14,223 nt of DNA from Acidobacteriota bacterium (GTDB lineage Bacteria; Acidobacteriota; Terriglobia; Terriglobales; Acidobacteriaceae): assembly GCA_019510535.1 (NCBI GenBank), contig JAEKKE010000131.1:1-14223 (forward strand), in the 5' to 3' direction. Shown here piece by piece: positions 1-7,743 of the stretch. Within the stretch, counting starts at the first letter, position 1. Each line of letters starts with the position of its first letter. Under the pieces are notes generated by a model. It ran no database searches. It was not told where the DNA came from and was given only the letters and a program-made list of their open reading frames with translations. The position numbers and the translations under genes were made by a program.

Positions 1-590
1 AGCGGAGCATGTAGCTGTACAGAGTTGAGTTGATGACAGGTATCGCAACCAGTCGGGGCGCTCTTCTGGGTGTGGCATGAGATGCAGCCGCCCATCGAGA
101 GATCCTTCTCGCGCGTGATGGCTTCGCGTTCGGCTACCGGACCATGGCATTCCGCACACTGTGCTCCGGCGGTGGTGTGCATGTCGTGGCTGAAGTTGAC
201 GAACGACGGAACACGATACACGCGAACCCATTGCAGTAGCTGGTTGTTTTGCGCCGCTTCAGCAATGCGTTTGATATCGGGTTTGTCCGTGGCGATGGAC
301 GCATGGCACAACATGCACTTGGAGGCCTGCGGCATGGCCACAGTCACTCCATTGCGTGCTGGGGCATGGCAGGTGTCGCAGGCCATCTTGCCGTCACCGG
401 CGTGCTTCTTATGGCTGAAGGCGACAGGCTGTGTCGGCGCCGGCGCAGGATTGGTGATGGTGGGTGCGCCGGACGAGGCCACGGTTCCCGACGCTGGGGT
501 CGTGGAAGGCCTGGCGCCTGAGGGAACGTCCTGGGCACGAACAACAGAAGCCGTACACAGAAGAACTGCAATCAGCAGGAAACGGCGCAT
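1..590 (-). CDS. Multihaem c-type cytochrome (cytochrome c3/c7-like), 3' end beyond window
   Basis: Partial: 196 codons are visible and the frame is still open at base 1. Residues 1-20 form a Sec signal peptide (MRRFLLIAVLLCTASVVRAQ), followed by a Pro/Thr/Ala-rich stretch to about residue 55. Five CxxCH haem-attachment motifs follow: CDTCH (71-75), CMLCH (92-96), CAECH (145-149), CISCH (169-173) and CDTCH (182-186). 'FSHKKH' (58-63) and 'FSHDMH' (133-138) are typical distal-ligand histidine stretches of class III cytochromes. It should therefore be a periplasmic protein with at least five bis-His haems. The ATG lies one base after the TAA of the GMC gene, so translation is probably coupled. 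Its likely job is electron acceptor for the GMC dehydrogenase, passing electrons to the respiratory chain; that role is inferred from context. The haem count could rise beyond the edge. Confidence 0.9.
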   Translation of the reverse strand, partial: MRRFLLIAVLLCTASVVRAQDVPSGARPSTTPASGTVASSGAPTITNPAPAPTQPVAFSHKKHAGDGKMACDTCHAPARNGVTVAMPQASKCMLCHASIATDKPDIKRIAEAAQNNQLLQWVRVYRVPSFVNFSHDMHTTAGAQCAECHGPVAEREAITREKDLSMGGCISCHTQKSAPTGCDTCHQLNSVQLHAP

Positions 591-591
591 G

Positions 592-2163
592 TTAGATGTT
601 CCCCTTTCGCATCTCTTCTGCCAGGTATTCGGAAGCGCGCATCGCGAGGGCGCACATGGTGATAGTCGGGTTCTGCCATCCGGCAGAGACGAAGACACTC
701 GCATCTGTGATGAACAGGTTCTTGACGTCGTGGCTCTGGTTCCACTTGTTCACCACGCTGGTCTTGGGATTGTCTCCCATACGCGCGGTGCCCTGCTCGT
801 GAATCGAGTAGCCGGGCGGGTTGAACTCATAGTTGCGGGCCAGTATCTCAAAACCGGCGGCTTCGGCCATGGCAGCGGTGGTGTCGACCATGTCCTTCGC
901 CATGTTGATCTCATTGTCGCCATATTTGGTGCTGATCGTGAGCGTCGGCATGCCCCATGCATCCACAACCTGTTTGTTCAAAGAGACATGGTTTTCATAA
1001 TGGCCGAGGGTTTCGCCCATGATGTTGGTGGTGAAGCCGCTGCCGTAATACTCATCCAGCTTCTTCTCAAGGTCGCTGCCGTACTCCGTGAACCAGCGGG
1101 CATCCATAGGGCCGGTGCTGCTGGAGACATTGACCGCGTAGCCGCGTAGATAACCGGGAGTCTTCGTCTCAAGGTTGCGGAAGCGTGGAATCAGCGCACC
1201 CCCGCCAGTAACTCCCCGTTTGCCTTTACCGCCACGTGCCTCCGGCACGGAAGCTGCGATGCCGGCGCCATAGATCTGGTCGCAGAGATGGTGACCGAGC
1301 ACACCGCTGGAGTTAGCGATCTCGGAGATCATGAGCAGACGGGTCGTCTCCAGCGTTCCTGCTGCCACAATGACGACACGCGCCTTGAGGGTCATCTCAC
1401 GGAAGGAATGGCGGTCGATGAAGATCACGCCGTCAGCCAGGCCGGTGTGCTTATCAACGGTGATCTTCCGCACGATGGAATTAGGGATCGTGGTGAGCTT
1501 CCCGGTAGCCACAGCATCCGGAATAAGAAGGTTGATCGATGCCGCCAGACCGCCGGTGCCGAGCGCCGAACGGGGCTTGGTTACGGGCACGCCCATCTTC
1601 TTGCCGGCGTCGACGAAGCGCTGCATGGCGTTTGACCACGGAACCTTGTCTTCAATGAAGTTGCCGTCGGGATATTGAGGCAGACCGTCCGTGTGGCCCT
1701 GCACACGGAAGATCCCTTCAACGCGCGAGTAGAACGACTCGAGGTCCTTGTAGGAGATCGGCCAGTTTTCGCCAAAGCCATCGTGGTCTTTGCACTTGAA
1801 CTCGTAATCGCTCAGACGGAACGACTGGCGGCCCCAGAAGGGTGAGCGTCCACCGACGCTGCGGACGCGAACCCAGTTGTACTGCTGCCCGGCAGGGTAG
1901 TTGTAGGGAATAACCTTTTCGTCGATCCACTGGTTGGCGCTGAACTCACTTGACTGAAAGATATGTGGGTGACGGCCCGGCGCATCCAGACCGCGAAACG
2001 GGAGCTGATTTGCGGGCTTTAGGGTGCGGTCACGCTCGAAGTTGAGCATTGGACCAGCATCCAGCATGGTGCAGGAGATGCCCTTCTCCGTGAGGATCTT
2101 TGCAGCCATGCCGCCGGTATGTCCCGATCCAATGATCAGGACGTCAACTTTCTTCTCTGCCAT
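592..2163 (-). CDS. GMC-family FAD oxidoreductase, large subunit of a periplasmic sugar/alcohol dehydrogenase
   Basis: A 523-residue protein of the gluconate/fructose-dehydrogenase type within the GMC family. The FAD Rossmann motif is at the start (GSGHTGG, 12-18), with an acidic residue ending beta-2 (D35). The FAD-contacting VGGRSPFWGR lies at 103-112 and AAGTLETTRLL at 267-277. The C-terminal family signature HEQGTARMG is at 455-463 and the active-site Asn stretch NPTITM at 498-503. There is no signal peptide, so export probably depends on the Tat signal of the subunit encoded just upstream, as described for FAD glucose dehydrogenase small subunits. I chose the ATG at 2163 because it places the dinucleotide fold at the N-terminus. 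A longer frame reaches 2247 but would overlap the upstream gene and add 28 unconserved residues. A purine-rich GGAAGG sits 15 nt upstream, so the ribosome site is not ideal. The substrate cannot be read from the sequence. Confidence 0.92.
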   Translation of the reverse strand: MAEKKVDVLIIGSGHTGGMAAKILTEKGISCTMLDAGPMLNFERDRTLKPANQLPFRGLDAPGRHPHIFQSSEFSANQWIDEKVIPYNYPAGQQYNWVRVRSVGGRSPFWGRQSFRLSDYEFKCKDHDGFGENWPISYKDLESFYSRVEGIFRVQGHTDGLPQYPDGNFIEDKVPWSNAMQRFVDAGKKMGVPVTKPRSALGTGGLAASINLLIPDAVATGKLTTIPNSIVRKITVDKHTGLADGVIFIDRHSFREMTLKARVVIVAAGTLETTRLLMISEIANSSGVLGHHLCDQIYGAGIAASVPEARGGKGKRGVTGGGALIPRFRNLETKTPGYLRGYAVNVSSSTGPMDARWFTEYGSDLEKKLDEYYGSGFTTNIMGETLGHYENHVSLNKQVVDAWGMPTLTISTKYGDNEINMAKDMVDTTAAMAEAAGFEILARNYEFNPPGYSIHEQGTARMGDNPKTSVVNKWNQSHDVKNLFITDASVFVSAGWQNPTITMCALAMRASEYLAEEMRKGNI

Positions 2164-2200
2164 AACGAATGTTCTATGCCTTCCGGAGTTGCAAACCTGA

Positions 2201-2953
2201 TTAGCTATGTGCCTGCTTCGTGAGAGGGGCGGCTGCCTTCGGTGCACCGTGGCTTACCCACTTCTCAATGCCGGGATCGATGGGCGCCCAGTAGAGGCCA
2301 ACTCCCGGCGTACGCTCACCGGAGGCCTCCGCAGCCGTAGCCCAGGCCGGCGAATTCATGGTGACGGTGCGAATGTCGCGATGAGCCAGCGCAATAAAGC
2401 GCTCGTGCTTCTCCCGGGGAGGGTGGTCGTTGATCCACGCCTTCAGGAAGGGACGGATGATGGCGTCGGCCTGCTTGGCATCTGTCTTCGCGAAGGCCAC
2501 GTTGTACTTCTTCATGGAGTCGGCATTCAGCCGGTCCAGGCCGTCGTTGTACATCGCCTGCCGGTCCGCCGGCGAACCGCCAACATGGAAGTCCAGGAAC
2601 TGAGGTGTGTCCGCCTGCAGAGCGGTGGGATAGCCCTCTCCGCCAGGCATCAGGATCTCGCACAGATGCACCAGCGTGGCATAGCGCACGGCGGTGAAAT
2701 AGTGTGTGTCCGTGCTCGCCACCACGTCCGGCAGGGTTACCGGGATATTCGGCGAACGGAACGCCGCCATCTGCTGCATCCGGGTCTGGGCCGGGGCACT
2801 GGATGCGGCATTGGGTGAGACCGCCATCGTGCCCTGATCCACGGTGCTCGTGGCCGGTACAGGAGTAGTTGCCTGTGGTGGCTTTTGCTGGCCGAGCGCT
2901 ACCCCGGTAGCCGTCGCCGCGGCCAGCCCCTTAACAAAATCACGCCTCTTCAT
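2201..2953 (-). CDS. Gluconate 2-dehydrogenase subunit 3 family protein with Tat signal
   Basis: A 250-residue small subunit. The N-terminus MKRRDFVKGLAAATATGVALG is a twin-arginine signal (RRDFVK at 3-8, then a short hydrophobic segment). An Ala/Pro/Thr-rich linker runs to about residue 65. The remainder matches the Gluconate_2-dh3 pattern: a 'YFTAVRYATLVHLCEILMPG' helix, then 'TPQFLDFHVG', and a C-terminal 'GLYWAPIDPG' segment. Such subunits carry no cofactor; they bind and export the GMC flavoprotein. The gene is first in the operon and its stop lies 37 nt before the GMC start. The start is uncertain: ATG at 2953 gives a clean Tat n-region, while an in-frame GTG at 2974 would add seven residues. 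Neither has a clear Shine-Dalgarno sequence (see the promoter entry). Confidence 0.88.
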   Translation of the reverse strand: MKRRDFVKGLAAATATGVALGQQKPPQATTPVPATSTVDQGTMAVSPNAASSAPAQTRMQQMAAFRSPNIPVTLPDVVASTDTHYFTAVRYATLVHLCEILMPGGEGYPTALQADTPQFLDFHVGGSPADRQAMYNDGLDRLNADSMKKYNVAFAKTDAKQADAIIRPFLKAWINDHPPREKHERFIALAHRDIRTVTMNSPAWATAAEASGERTPGVGLYWAPIDPGIEKWVSHGAPKAAAPLTKQAHS

Positions 2954-2960
2954 GAGAGGA

Positions 2961-2990
2961 ACTTTATTTGCCACAAGGAATGAGCGTCAA
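2961..2990 (-). promoter_or_regulatory. Candidate sigma-70 promoter close to the start codon
   Basis: On the minus strand TTGACG (2985-2990) and TAAAGT (2961-2966) are separated by 18 nt, with 5/6 and 4/6 agreement to the -35 and -10 consensus. Only 7 nt separate the -10 from the ATG at 2953, so the transcript would begin at or next to the start codon. The rest of the 2975-3227 spacer shows only a perfect 10-bp palindrome, AGCCGCGGCT at 3119-3128, of unknown use. This is a weak, sequence-only call. Confidence 0.3.
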
Positions 2991-3227
2991 GGTTACCCAG
3001 TCGATCGCTTAACTTCGGCAGTGGTTTCAACAGGATGGCTTTGCCGGTTTGTACGGATTCGTAGCGCGCCCACCGCAAGGAAATCAAGGGATTATCGGCG
3101 ATTGGTGGAGACCGTTAGAGCCGCGGCTGTCACTACTTTTTCACCTTGTAACGGTGGCGTAAATTTTCGGGTGCCGACGGCTGATACGGCAAATGTCCTA
3201 CGCGGTATACGTTCGCTTTACAGATGT

Positions 3228-3265
3228 AAGAACGATGCCCTTCCGGGGGGAAGGGCATCGTTCTT
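3228..3265 (-). terminator. Perfect 17-bp hairpin, probable terminator of the che operon
   Basis: The arms 3228-3244 and 3249-3265 are exact reverse complements (17 bp) around a 4-nt loop. The arm ends are AAGAAC and GTTCTT, so the minus-strand RNA leaves the stem through GUUCUU rather than a long U-run. It is the first strong hairpin after the cheB stop in the direction of transcription, beyond repeat A, and it insulates the GMC operon. The near-symmetry means it could also stop plus-strand transcription. Confidence 0.65.
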
Positions 3266-3285
3266 GAGAAGTTAGTTATAAGAGC

Positions 3286-3401
3286 TAGAGCATTTTCCCT
3301 CTTATTGGGTATCCCGCGAGAAGCGTGCAGCGGCGTTTTCGCCGCGGAAAACGCCCATGGATGCGGAAACCCTACGTCACACCTACAGGGGAAATGCTCT
3401 A
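3286..3401 (-). repeat. 116-bp palindromic interspersed repeat, copy A
   Basis: The terminal inverted repeats are TAGAGCATTTTCCCT (3286-3300) and its complement AGGGGAAATGCTCTA (3387-3401), matching at 14 of 15 positions. In the centre a 9-bp perfect stem (3332-3340 with 3347-3355) encloses a 6-nt loop. Its reverse complement aligns without gaps to copy B at 10028-10143, 92 of 116 bases identical by hand count. It has no coding capacity. It looks like a MITE- or REP-like non-autonomous element. Its right-hand three bases (3399-3401) form the cheB stop codon on the minus strand. I saw no convincing target-site duplication. Confidence 0.85.
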
Positions 3402-4547
3402 ACGACTGATGGCGGCAGCTTTTCTGACGAAAGGCTGTGAGATCTGTCTCAGGATCTCGCCGGCAATTTTCTCAAGCGGCAGTATCATCGCTGCCGCACC
3501 TATATGGGCTGCTTCCTTCGGCATACCGTAGACGATGCTGGTGTTTTCATCCTGGGCGATGGTGACAGACCCTGTCTGCCGCATCTGCAGCATGCCTCGA
3601 GCTCCGTCAGTTCCCATGCCGGTAAGTAGTACACCCAATGCCGGACCACCCACGAGTTGGGCCACCGACGCGAACAGGACATCGACAGACGGACGGCTGA
3701 AGCACACCTGGGGGCCTCCGGCAACGCGTACCTTCAATCCGGCACTCGTGTGCTGCAGCGTCATGTGAAAGTCTCCTGGCGCAATCAGGATCAGCCCCGG
3801 ATGGACATCGTCTCCATCCTTTGCCTCTCTGACTTCCATGGCGCAGGATTTATTCAGCCGATCCGCAAAATGTGTTGTGAAGCCTGCCGGCATATGTTGT
3901 GTGATCAGGACCGGCGGCATGTCCGCGGGGAACTGGCTCACGATCTTCGCAACCGTTTGGGGACCTCCTGTCGAGGATCCGATAGCGATGATCCGACGCG
4001 AGGCAAAGGCGGGAAGGGCTCCGGACGGAGGCGGCGGGACAAATGACGAGATCGGTTGCACCACTGGTTGCGCAGCTACTGGCGCCGGCGTGGGTGCCGA
4101 TACCTCTGCCACGACTGCCGGTGATGGCTTGAATGCACGCGGATTCGCCTGCGCGCAGGCACGGATCTTATCTGCAAGTGTGTTCGCGAGATCGCCGACG
4201 GAGTAGGGGCCATTCGGCTTCGCAAGGACTTCGACGGCTCCCAGGCGAAAGGCTTCCATGGTTGCCGCGGCGGAGGCCTGACCCAGCGAACTGATCATGA
4301 TTACAGGCATCGGCTTGTAATCCATCAGCTTCTTCAGGAAGGTGAGGCCGTCCATTCTCGGCATTTCGATGTCGAGAGTCAGAACGTCGGGGTTCAGAGC
4401 AAGAATCTTCTCGCGGGCAACATACGGGTCCGGAGCTGTGCCTACTACTTCAATCCCAGGGGCATTGCGCAACGCGTCGGATAGAATCTTGCGCACGGTT
4501 GCGGAATCGTCCACGATGAGGACGCGAATCGGAGAGGTTGTCTTCAT
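3399..4547 (-). CDS. cheB: Chemotaxis response regulator protein-glutamate methylesterase CheB
   Basis: 382 residues, with the normal two-domain CheB layout. The receiver domain occupies residues 7-125, with the acidic pocket D13/D14, phosphoacceptor D59 in LTLDIEMP, and K110. A Pro/Ala-rich linker spans about 133-182. The methylesterase domain covers 185-370 and shows the catalytic triad candidates S192 (GSSTGG), H218 (QHMPAGFT) and D314 (GMGTDGA). The enzyme removes methyl groups from receptor glutamates, and can deamidate glutamines, when CheA phosphorylates D59. It is the last gene of the operon, starting 7 nt after the cheR stop, with an AGG 7 nt before the ATG. Its TAG stop lies exactly on the edge of repeat A, but the length is ordinary for the family, so I see no sign that the protein is truncated. 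Confidence 0.96.
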   Translation of the reverse strand: MKTTSPIRVLIVDDSATVRKILSDALRNAPGIEVVGTAPDPYVAREKILALNPDVLTLDIEMPRMDGLTFLKKLMDYKPMPVIMISSLGQASAAATMEAFRLGAVEVLAKPNGPYSVGDLANTLADKIRACAQANPRAFKPSPAVVAEVSAPTPAPVAAQPVVQPISSFVPPPPSGALPAFASRRIIAIGSSTGGPQTVAKIVSQFPADMPPVLITQHMPAGFTTHFADRLNKSCAMEVREAKDGDDVHPGLILIAPGDFHMTLQHTSAGLKVRVAGGPQVCFSRPSVDVLFASVAQLVGGPALGVLLTGMGTDGARGMLQMRQTGSVTIAQDENTSIVYGMPKEAAHIGAAAMILPLEKIAGEILRQISQPFVRKAAAISR

Positions 4548-4554
4548 CGGTGAC

Positions 4555-5406
4555 CTACCGTGATCTCAACAAGCCGGGCTTCTTGTAGACAGCAGGCTGT
4601 ACGTATTCGAATCTGTGTTTTAGGTTGTTCAGACTTTCGGCATGTCCGACGAAGAAGTATCCACCAGGCTCCAGATGGTCATAGAAGCGGTTGACCAGTT
4701 CCTGTTGCGTCGGAATGTCGAAGTAGATCATGGCATTCCGGCAAAGGATCAGAGGATAGCTCTCGACAAACGATTCAAACTGCCTGATGAGATTCAGCCG
4801 GCGGAACGAGATCGCTTCGCGAATGAACTGCTTGACGCGATAGTTTCCGGCAGCAGGCCCTACGCCGCGCTGCAAGTACTTGCGCAGAATCTCCATCGGA
4901 ACCTGTTGGAAGCACTTCTCGTTGTAAGTCCCATCCTGCGCGCGTGCCAGCACCTTGGTTGAGATGTCCGTGGCCAGGAGCTTTACGGTAGGCCCGGAAT
5001 TGGCATAGTGCTCACGAGCCGCAAAGGCGAGCGAATAGGGTTCCTCTCCGGTGGCGCAGGCTGCACTCCAGATCGTGTACTCGCTGCGGTTAGCAAGTGC
5101 CGGAAAGATCGTGCCGGAAAGAAACTCAAAGTGCTTCGGTTCGCGGAAGAAGTTGGTGTAATTCGTCGTCAGGTGATCGATCATCGTCACCAGAGCGTCG
5201 GACGACTTATCGTTGATCACGTACTCGTAGTACTCGGAAAAAGAGCCGATGTTCAGCGAGCGCATGATCTTGGTCAGGCGAGAGGCAACCAGACCTTCCT
5301 TGCCCTCTTCAATTGCCAAACCACAATAGTCGTAGGCAAGTTTCCTGAAGCGATTAAAGTCCTTCTGTGAAAGCGTCAGGTTGCTGATGGTGGTGACTGT
5401 GCTCAT
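4555..5406 (-). CDS. cheR: Chemotaxis protein-glutamate O-methyltransferase CheR
   Basis: 283 residues. An N-terminal all-helical CheR_N domain (about 12-75) leads into TNYTNFFRE (81-89), the methyltransferase entry motif. SAM-binding residues follow in WSAACATGEEPYS (113-125) and TDIS (146-149), and the C-terminal strand CRNAMIYFD is at 222-230. The beta-subdomain loop RGVGPAAGNYRV (180-191) has the same length and glycine pattern as the loop I recall from enterobacterial CheR, which binds a receptor pentapeptide. It uses SAM to methylate receptor glutamates. The start overlaps the cheA stop in an ATGA arrangement, and a strong AGGAGG (5411-5416) lies 4 nt upstream of the ATG inside cheA. 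Confidence 0.95.
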   Translation of the reverse strand: MSTVTTISNLTLSQKDFNRFRKLAYDYCGLAIEEGKEGLVASRLTKIMRSLNIGSFSEYYEYVINDKSSDALVTMIDHLTTNYTNFFREPKHFEFLSGTIFPALANRSEYTIWSAACATGEEPYSLAFAAREHYANSGPTVKLLATDISTKVLARAQDGTYNEKCFQQVPMEILRKYLQRGVGPAAGNYRVKQFIREAISFRRLNLIRQFESFVESYPLILCRNAMIYFDIPTQQELVNRFYDHLEPGGYFFVGHAESLNNLKHRFEYVQPAVYKKPGLLRSR

Positions 5407-7706
5407 GCTGCCTCCTCACCGGGTTCGTTCGGCATCTTGAAGATCTGGACCACATCAAGGATCAGGCCGATGCGCCCATCGCCCAGAATCGCGCATCCAG
5501 TCAGGCCGGTGCTATCGCTGAAGGTCTCGCCCAAGCTCTTGATCACAATCTCCTGACGTCCCAGGAGGTCGTCCACATGGAGACAGAACTGACGTCCCGC
5601 GCCCTCGCACACGACAACCAGGCCCTGGCAGATATCTTCAGAACGAGGCTTGATGCCGAAGCGGCGGTGCAGCCTGACCAGCGGGTAGAGGTTGCCTCGC
5701 ATCAGGATCATCTCTTCCGTGCCCTGTACCCGGACCAGCATATCCTGCGTCGGGCGCAGCATCTCGCGAACCGAGAAGACTGGAATGATGTAGCGGTGGT
5801 CGCCGACCACGATCACAAGGCCTTCGATGATGGCCAGCGTGAGCGGAAGATGGATGTAGAAGGTCGTGCCCTTACCGAGCTCAGACTCAATCTGGATTTG
5901 ACCGCGCAGATTCTCTACATGTTTGCGAACGACATCCATGCCAACACCGCGGCCGGAGATGTCCGTAATCTTTTCTGCTGTTGAGAAGCCCGGTGCGAAG
6001 ATGAGCTGGAAGATCTCAGTCTCCGTCAGTTGTGTATCTTCGGTGACCAGGCCACGTTCCAGAGCCTTGCGGAAGATCTTGTCCGGATTGAGGCCGCGTC
6101 CGTCATCCGAGATCGAGACGACGATCTTGCCGGACTCGTGTTCCGCGGAAAGACGCAGTGTCGCGGTCGGATTCTTGCCGGCGGCCGTGCGCTCCTGCGG
6201 TGTCTCGATACCGTGATCGAGCGCATTCCGGATCATGTGCAGCAACGGATCAGAGAGCTCTTCTGCGATCGTTTTGTCGAGTTCCGTGCCTTCACCGGCG
6301 AGCAGCAATTCCACCTGTTTGCCGTGCCGGCGCGAGAGATCGCGAACCAGCTTGGCATTCTTCTGGAAGAGCGGGCCGATGGGCATCATGCGGATGTTCA
6401 TGGCGCGGCGCTGGACCTCACCGGTAATGCGGGCCAGTTGCGCCAGGTCGCCGATAAGCCGAGCATCGCGATTGCTGGCGAACATCGGATTGTGGCTCAG
6501 GATCGACTGTGCGATCACCATCTCGCCGACCATGTCCATAAGTTGGTCGAGCTTGGCGGTATCGATACGAATTGAGGCCGAGACGGGTTCGCTCTTGCTG
6601 ACGGCTGCCTGAGGCGCAATTGCGGGGGCGGATTCCGGCTCCGCCTTTTTCTGTGCGGGCGCTGGGGCTGGAGCGGTTTCTGCTTTCAGTGCAACAGCAG
6701 CAGTGGCCTCTGCCTTGGGCTCAGGAGCCGGCATAGCGGCTTCTACCTCTGGTGCAGCAGAAACGGCGGAAACAACAGGAGCAACCGGCTTCTCTTCCTT
6801 GGCTACGGGAGCGGCTACAGGCCCAGCAGCCGGCGTCTCTACCGTCGGTGCAGGGGCAGGTACTGCCTCCTTCACTGGAGCAGGTGCAGGTGTGGCTACC
6901 GGTGCAGCCTGTTCAACGGCCACGGGTTCACCATCAAGTGCTCGTTGAGTGACGGTGGCGATGGTGCGCAGCAGGGCGCGGTTGTTCTTCGCTTTGCCGG
7001 GATCAGCTCCATTTAGGGCGCCGTTGATACGGTTTACTTCGGCTTGCAGATACTCTGAGCTCTCCAGGACGAGATCGACGATCTCCACGCTGATCTGAAC
7101 GCGGCTGTTGCGTGCATGATCCAGCAGAGTTTCGACTTCGTGTGCGACTCCCTGGACACCCTTCAGGCCGAGGAAGCCAGCCAGGCCCTTGATGGTGTGG
7201 AAGGCGCGGAAGACGGCATGGACTGCGGGCAACTGGGACGGGTCACGCTCCAGTGCCAGGATCTGTTCTTCGATGGCTGCCAGATGCTCCTGCGATTCGG
7301 TGACGAAGCCGGCAAGCATCTCAGGATCGTCGTCGAATGCGACTTCATCCTCTTCCATCGGCTCTTCTTCCACGGCAACAGCGGCCGTAGTCTGCGCGGC
7401 AGTGGGAGCCGCGGGCGCTGGGGGCGGCGCCTGGACGACCGGTTCTGCTTCACCGCGCATCAGACGCTGAAATGCAGTAAAGGGCTCTTCGGCGATCATC
7501 TTGCCCTTTGAGCGGTCATTGGCCAGTGCGTTGGCGCGTTTCGCGATCTCTGCAAATGCAGGATCTTTTTGTGCGAGCGCAGCCAATTGGATAAGGCGCT
7601 GTTCGGTCAGAGAACCTGGTCCATCGACCATCCAGAGCGTTGCCAGCTCGTCGAGCCGCGCAGCAAGCTGGTCGGCAACCGGTGCAGTATTTTTCGTGGC
7701 ACTCAT
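5403..7706 (-). CDS. cheA: Chemotaxis histidine kinase CheA with non-standard N-terminus
   Basis: 767 residues. Residues 1-85 form a predicted helical stretch that I do not recognise, followed by a Pro/Ala and acidic linker. The HPt domain begins only near 128, with phosphoacceptor H170 in FHTIKG. An Ala/Pro/Glu-rich, low-complexity region (about 258-375) sits where a P2 CheY-binding domain would be expected; no P2 fold is evident. Dimerisation helices follow from about 377 (SIRIDTAKLDQLMDMVGEM). The HATPase domain shows the N box N494 (MIRNALDHG), the G1 box DDGRG (534-538) and the G2 box GRGVGM (585-590). A CheW-like P5 domain runs from about 625 to 760. The kinase passes phosphate to CheB and to a CheY not in this window. 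The gene lies 37 nt after cheW and overlaps cheR by 4 nt. Confidence 0.95.
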   Translation of the reverse strand: MSATKNTAPVADQLAARLDELATLWMVDGPGSLTEQRLIQLAALAQKDPAFAEIAKRANALANDRSKGKMIAEEPFTAFQRLMRGEAEPVVQAPPPAPAAPTAAQTTAAVAVEEEPMEEDEVAFDDDPEMLAGFVTESQEHLAAIEEQILALERDPSQLPAVHAVFRAFHTIKGLAGFLGLKGVQGVAHEVETLLDHARNSRVQISVEIVDLVLESSEYLQAEVNRINGALNGADPGKAKNNRALLRTIATVTQRALDGEPVAVEQAAPVATPAPAPVKEAVPAPAPTVETPAAGPVAAPVAKEEKPVAPVVSAVSAAPEVEAAMPAPEPKAEATAAVALKAETAPAPAPAQKKAEPESAPAIAPQAAVSKSEPVSASIRIDTAKLDQLMDMVGEMVIAQSILSHNPMFASNRDARLIGDLAQLARITGEVQRRAMNIRMMPIGPLFQKNAKLVRDLSRRHGKQVELLLAGEGTELDKTIAEELSDPLLHMIRNALDHGIETPQERTAAGKNPTATLRLSAEHESGKIVVSISDDGRGLNPDKIFRKALERGLVTEDTQLTETEIFQLIFAPGFSTAEKITDISGRGVGMDVVRKHVENLRGQIQIESELGKGTTFYIHLPLTLAIIEGLVIVVGDHRYIIPVFSVREMLRPTQDMLVRVQGTEEMILMRGNLYPLVRLHRRFGIKPRSEDICQGLVVVCEGAGRQFCLHVDDLLGRQEIVIKSLGETFSDSTGLTGCAILGDGRIGLILDVVQIFKMPNEPGEEAA
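5411..5416 (-). promoter_or_regulatory. Shine-Dalgarno of cheR, inside the end of cheA
   Basis: The minus strand reads AGGAGG followed by CAGC and the ATG of cheR, while the same bases encode the last Glu-Glu-Ala-Ala of CheA. The site fixes the cheR start at 5406 and supports coupled translation from cheA to cheR. Confidence 0.75.
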
Positions 7707-7743
7707 GCGTCTAATACCTGAAAGAGGGGCTGTAGTGTCGTGC

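Noticed and set aside
70..1149. Plus-strand open frame of 359 codons
   Set aside because: It runs antisense through the signal-peptide-bearing cytochrome and the GMC gene, both supported by motifs, and its protein has no recognisable domain.
592..2247. Longer GMC protein starting at 2247
   Set aside because: It would overlap the upstream gene by 47 bp and add 28 residues with no signal peptide or conservation-like pattern; the ATG at 2163 puts the FAD motif at its usual place.
3399..3500. Truncation of CheB by the repeat
   Set aside because: The protein has the full methylesterase domain and a normal C-terminal length, so only the stop codon, not the protein, seems affected.
6600..6930. Tandem DNA repeat within cheA
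   Set aside because: The repetitive look comes from an Ala/Pro/Glu-rich protein linker with degenerate codons; there is no regular period at DNA level.
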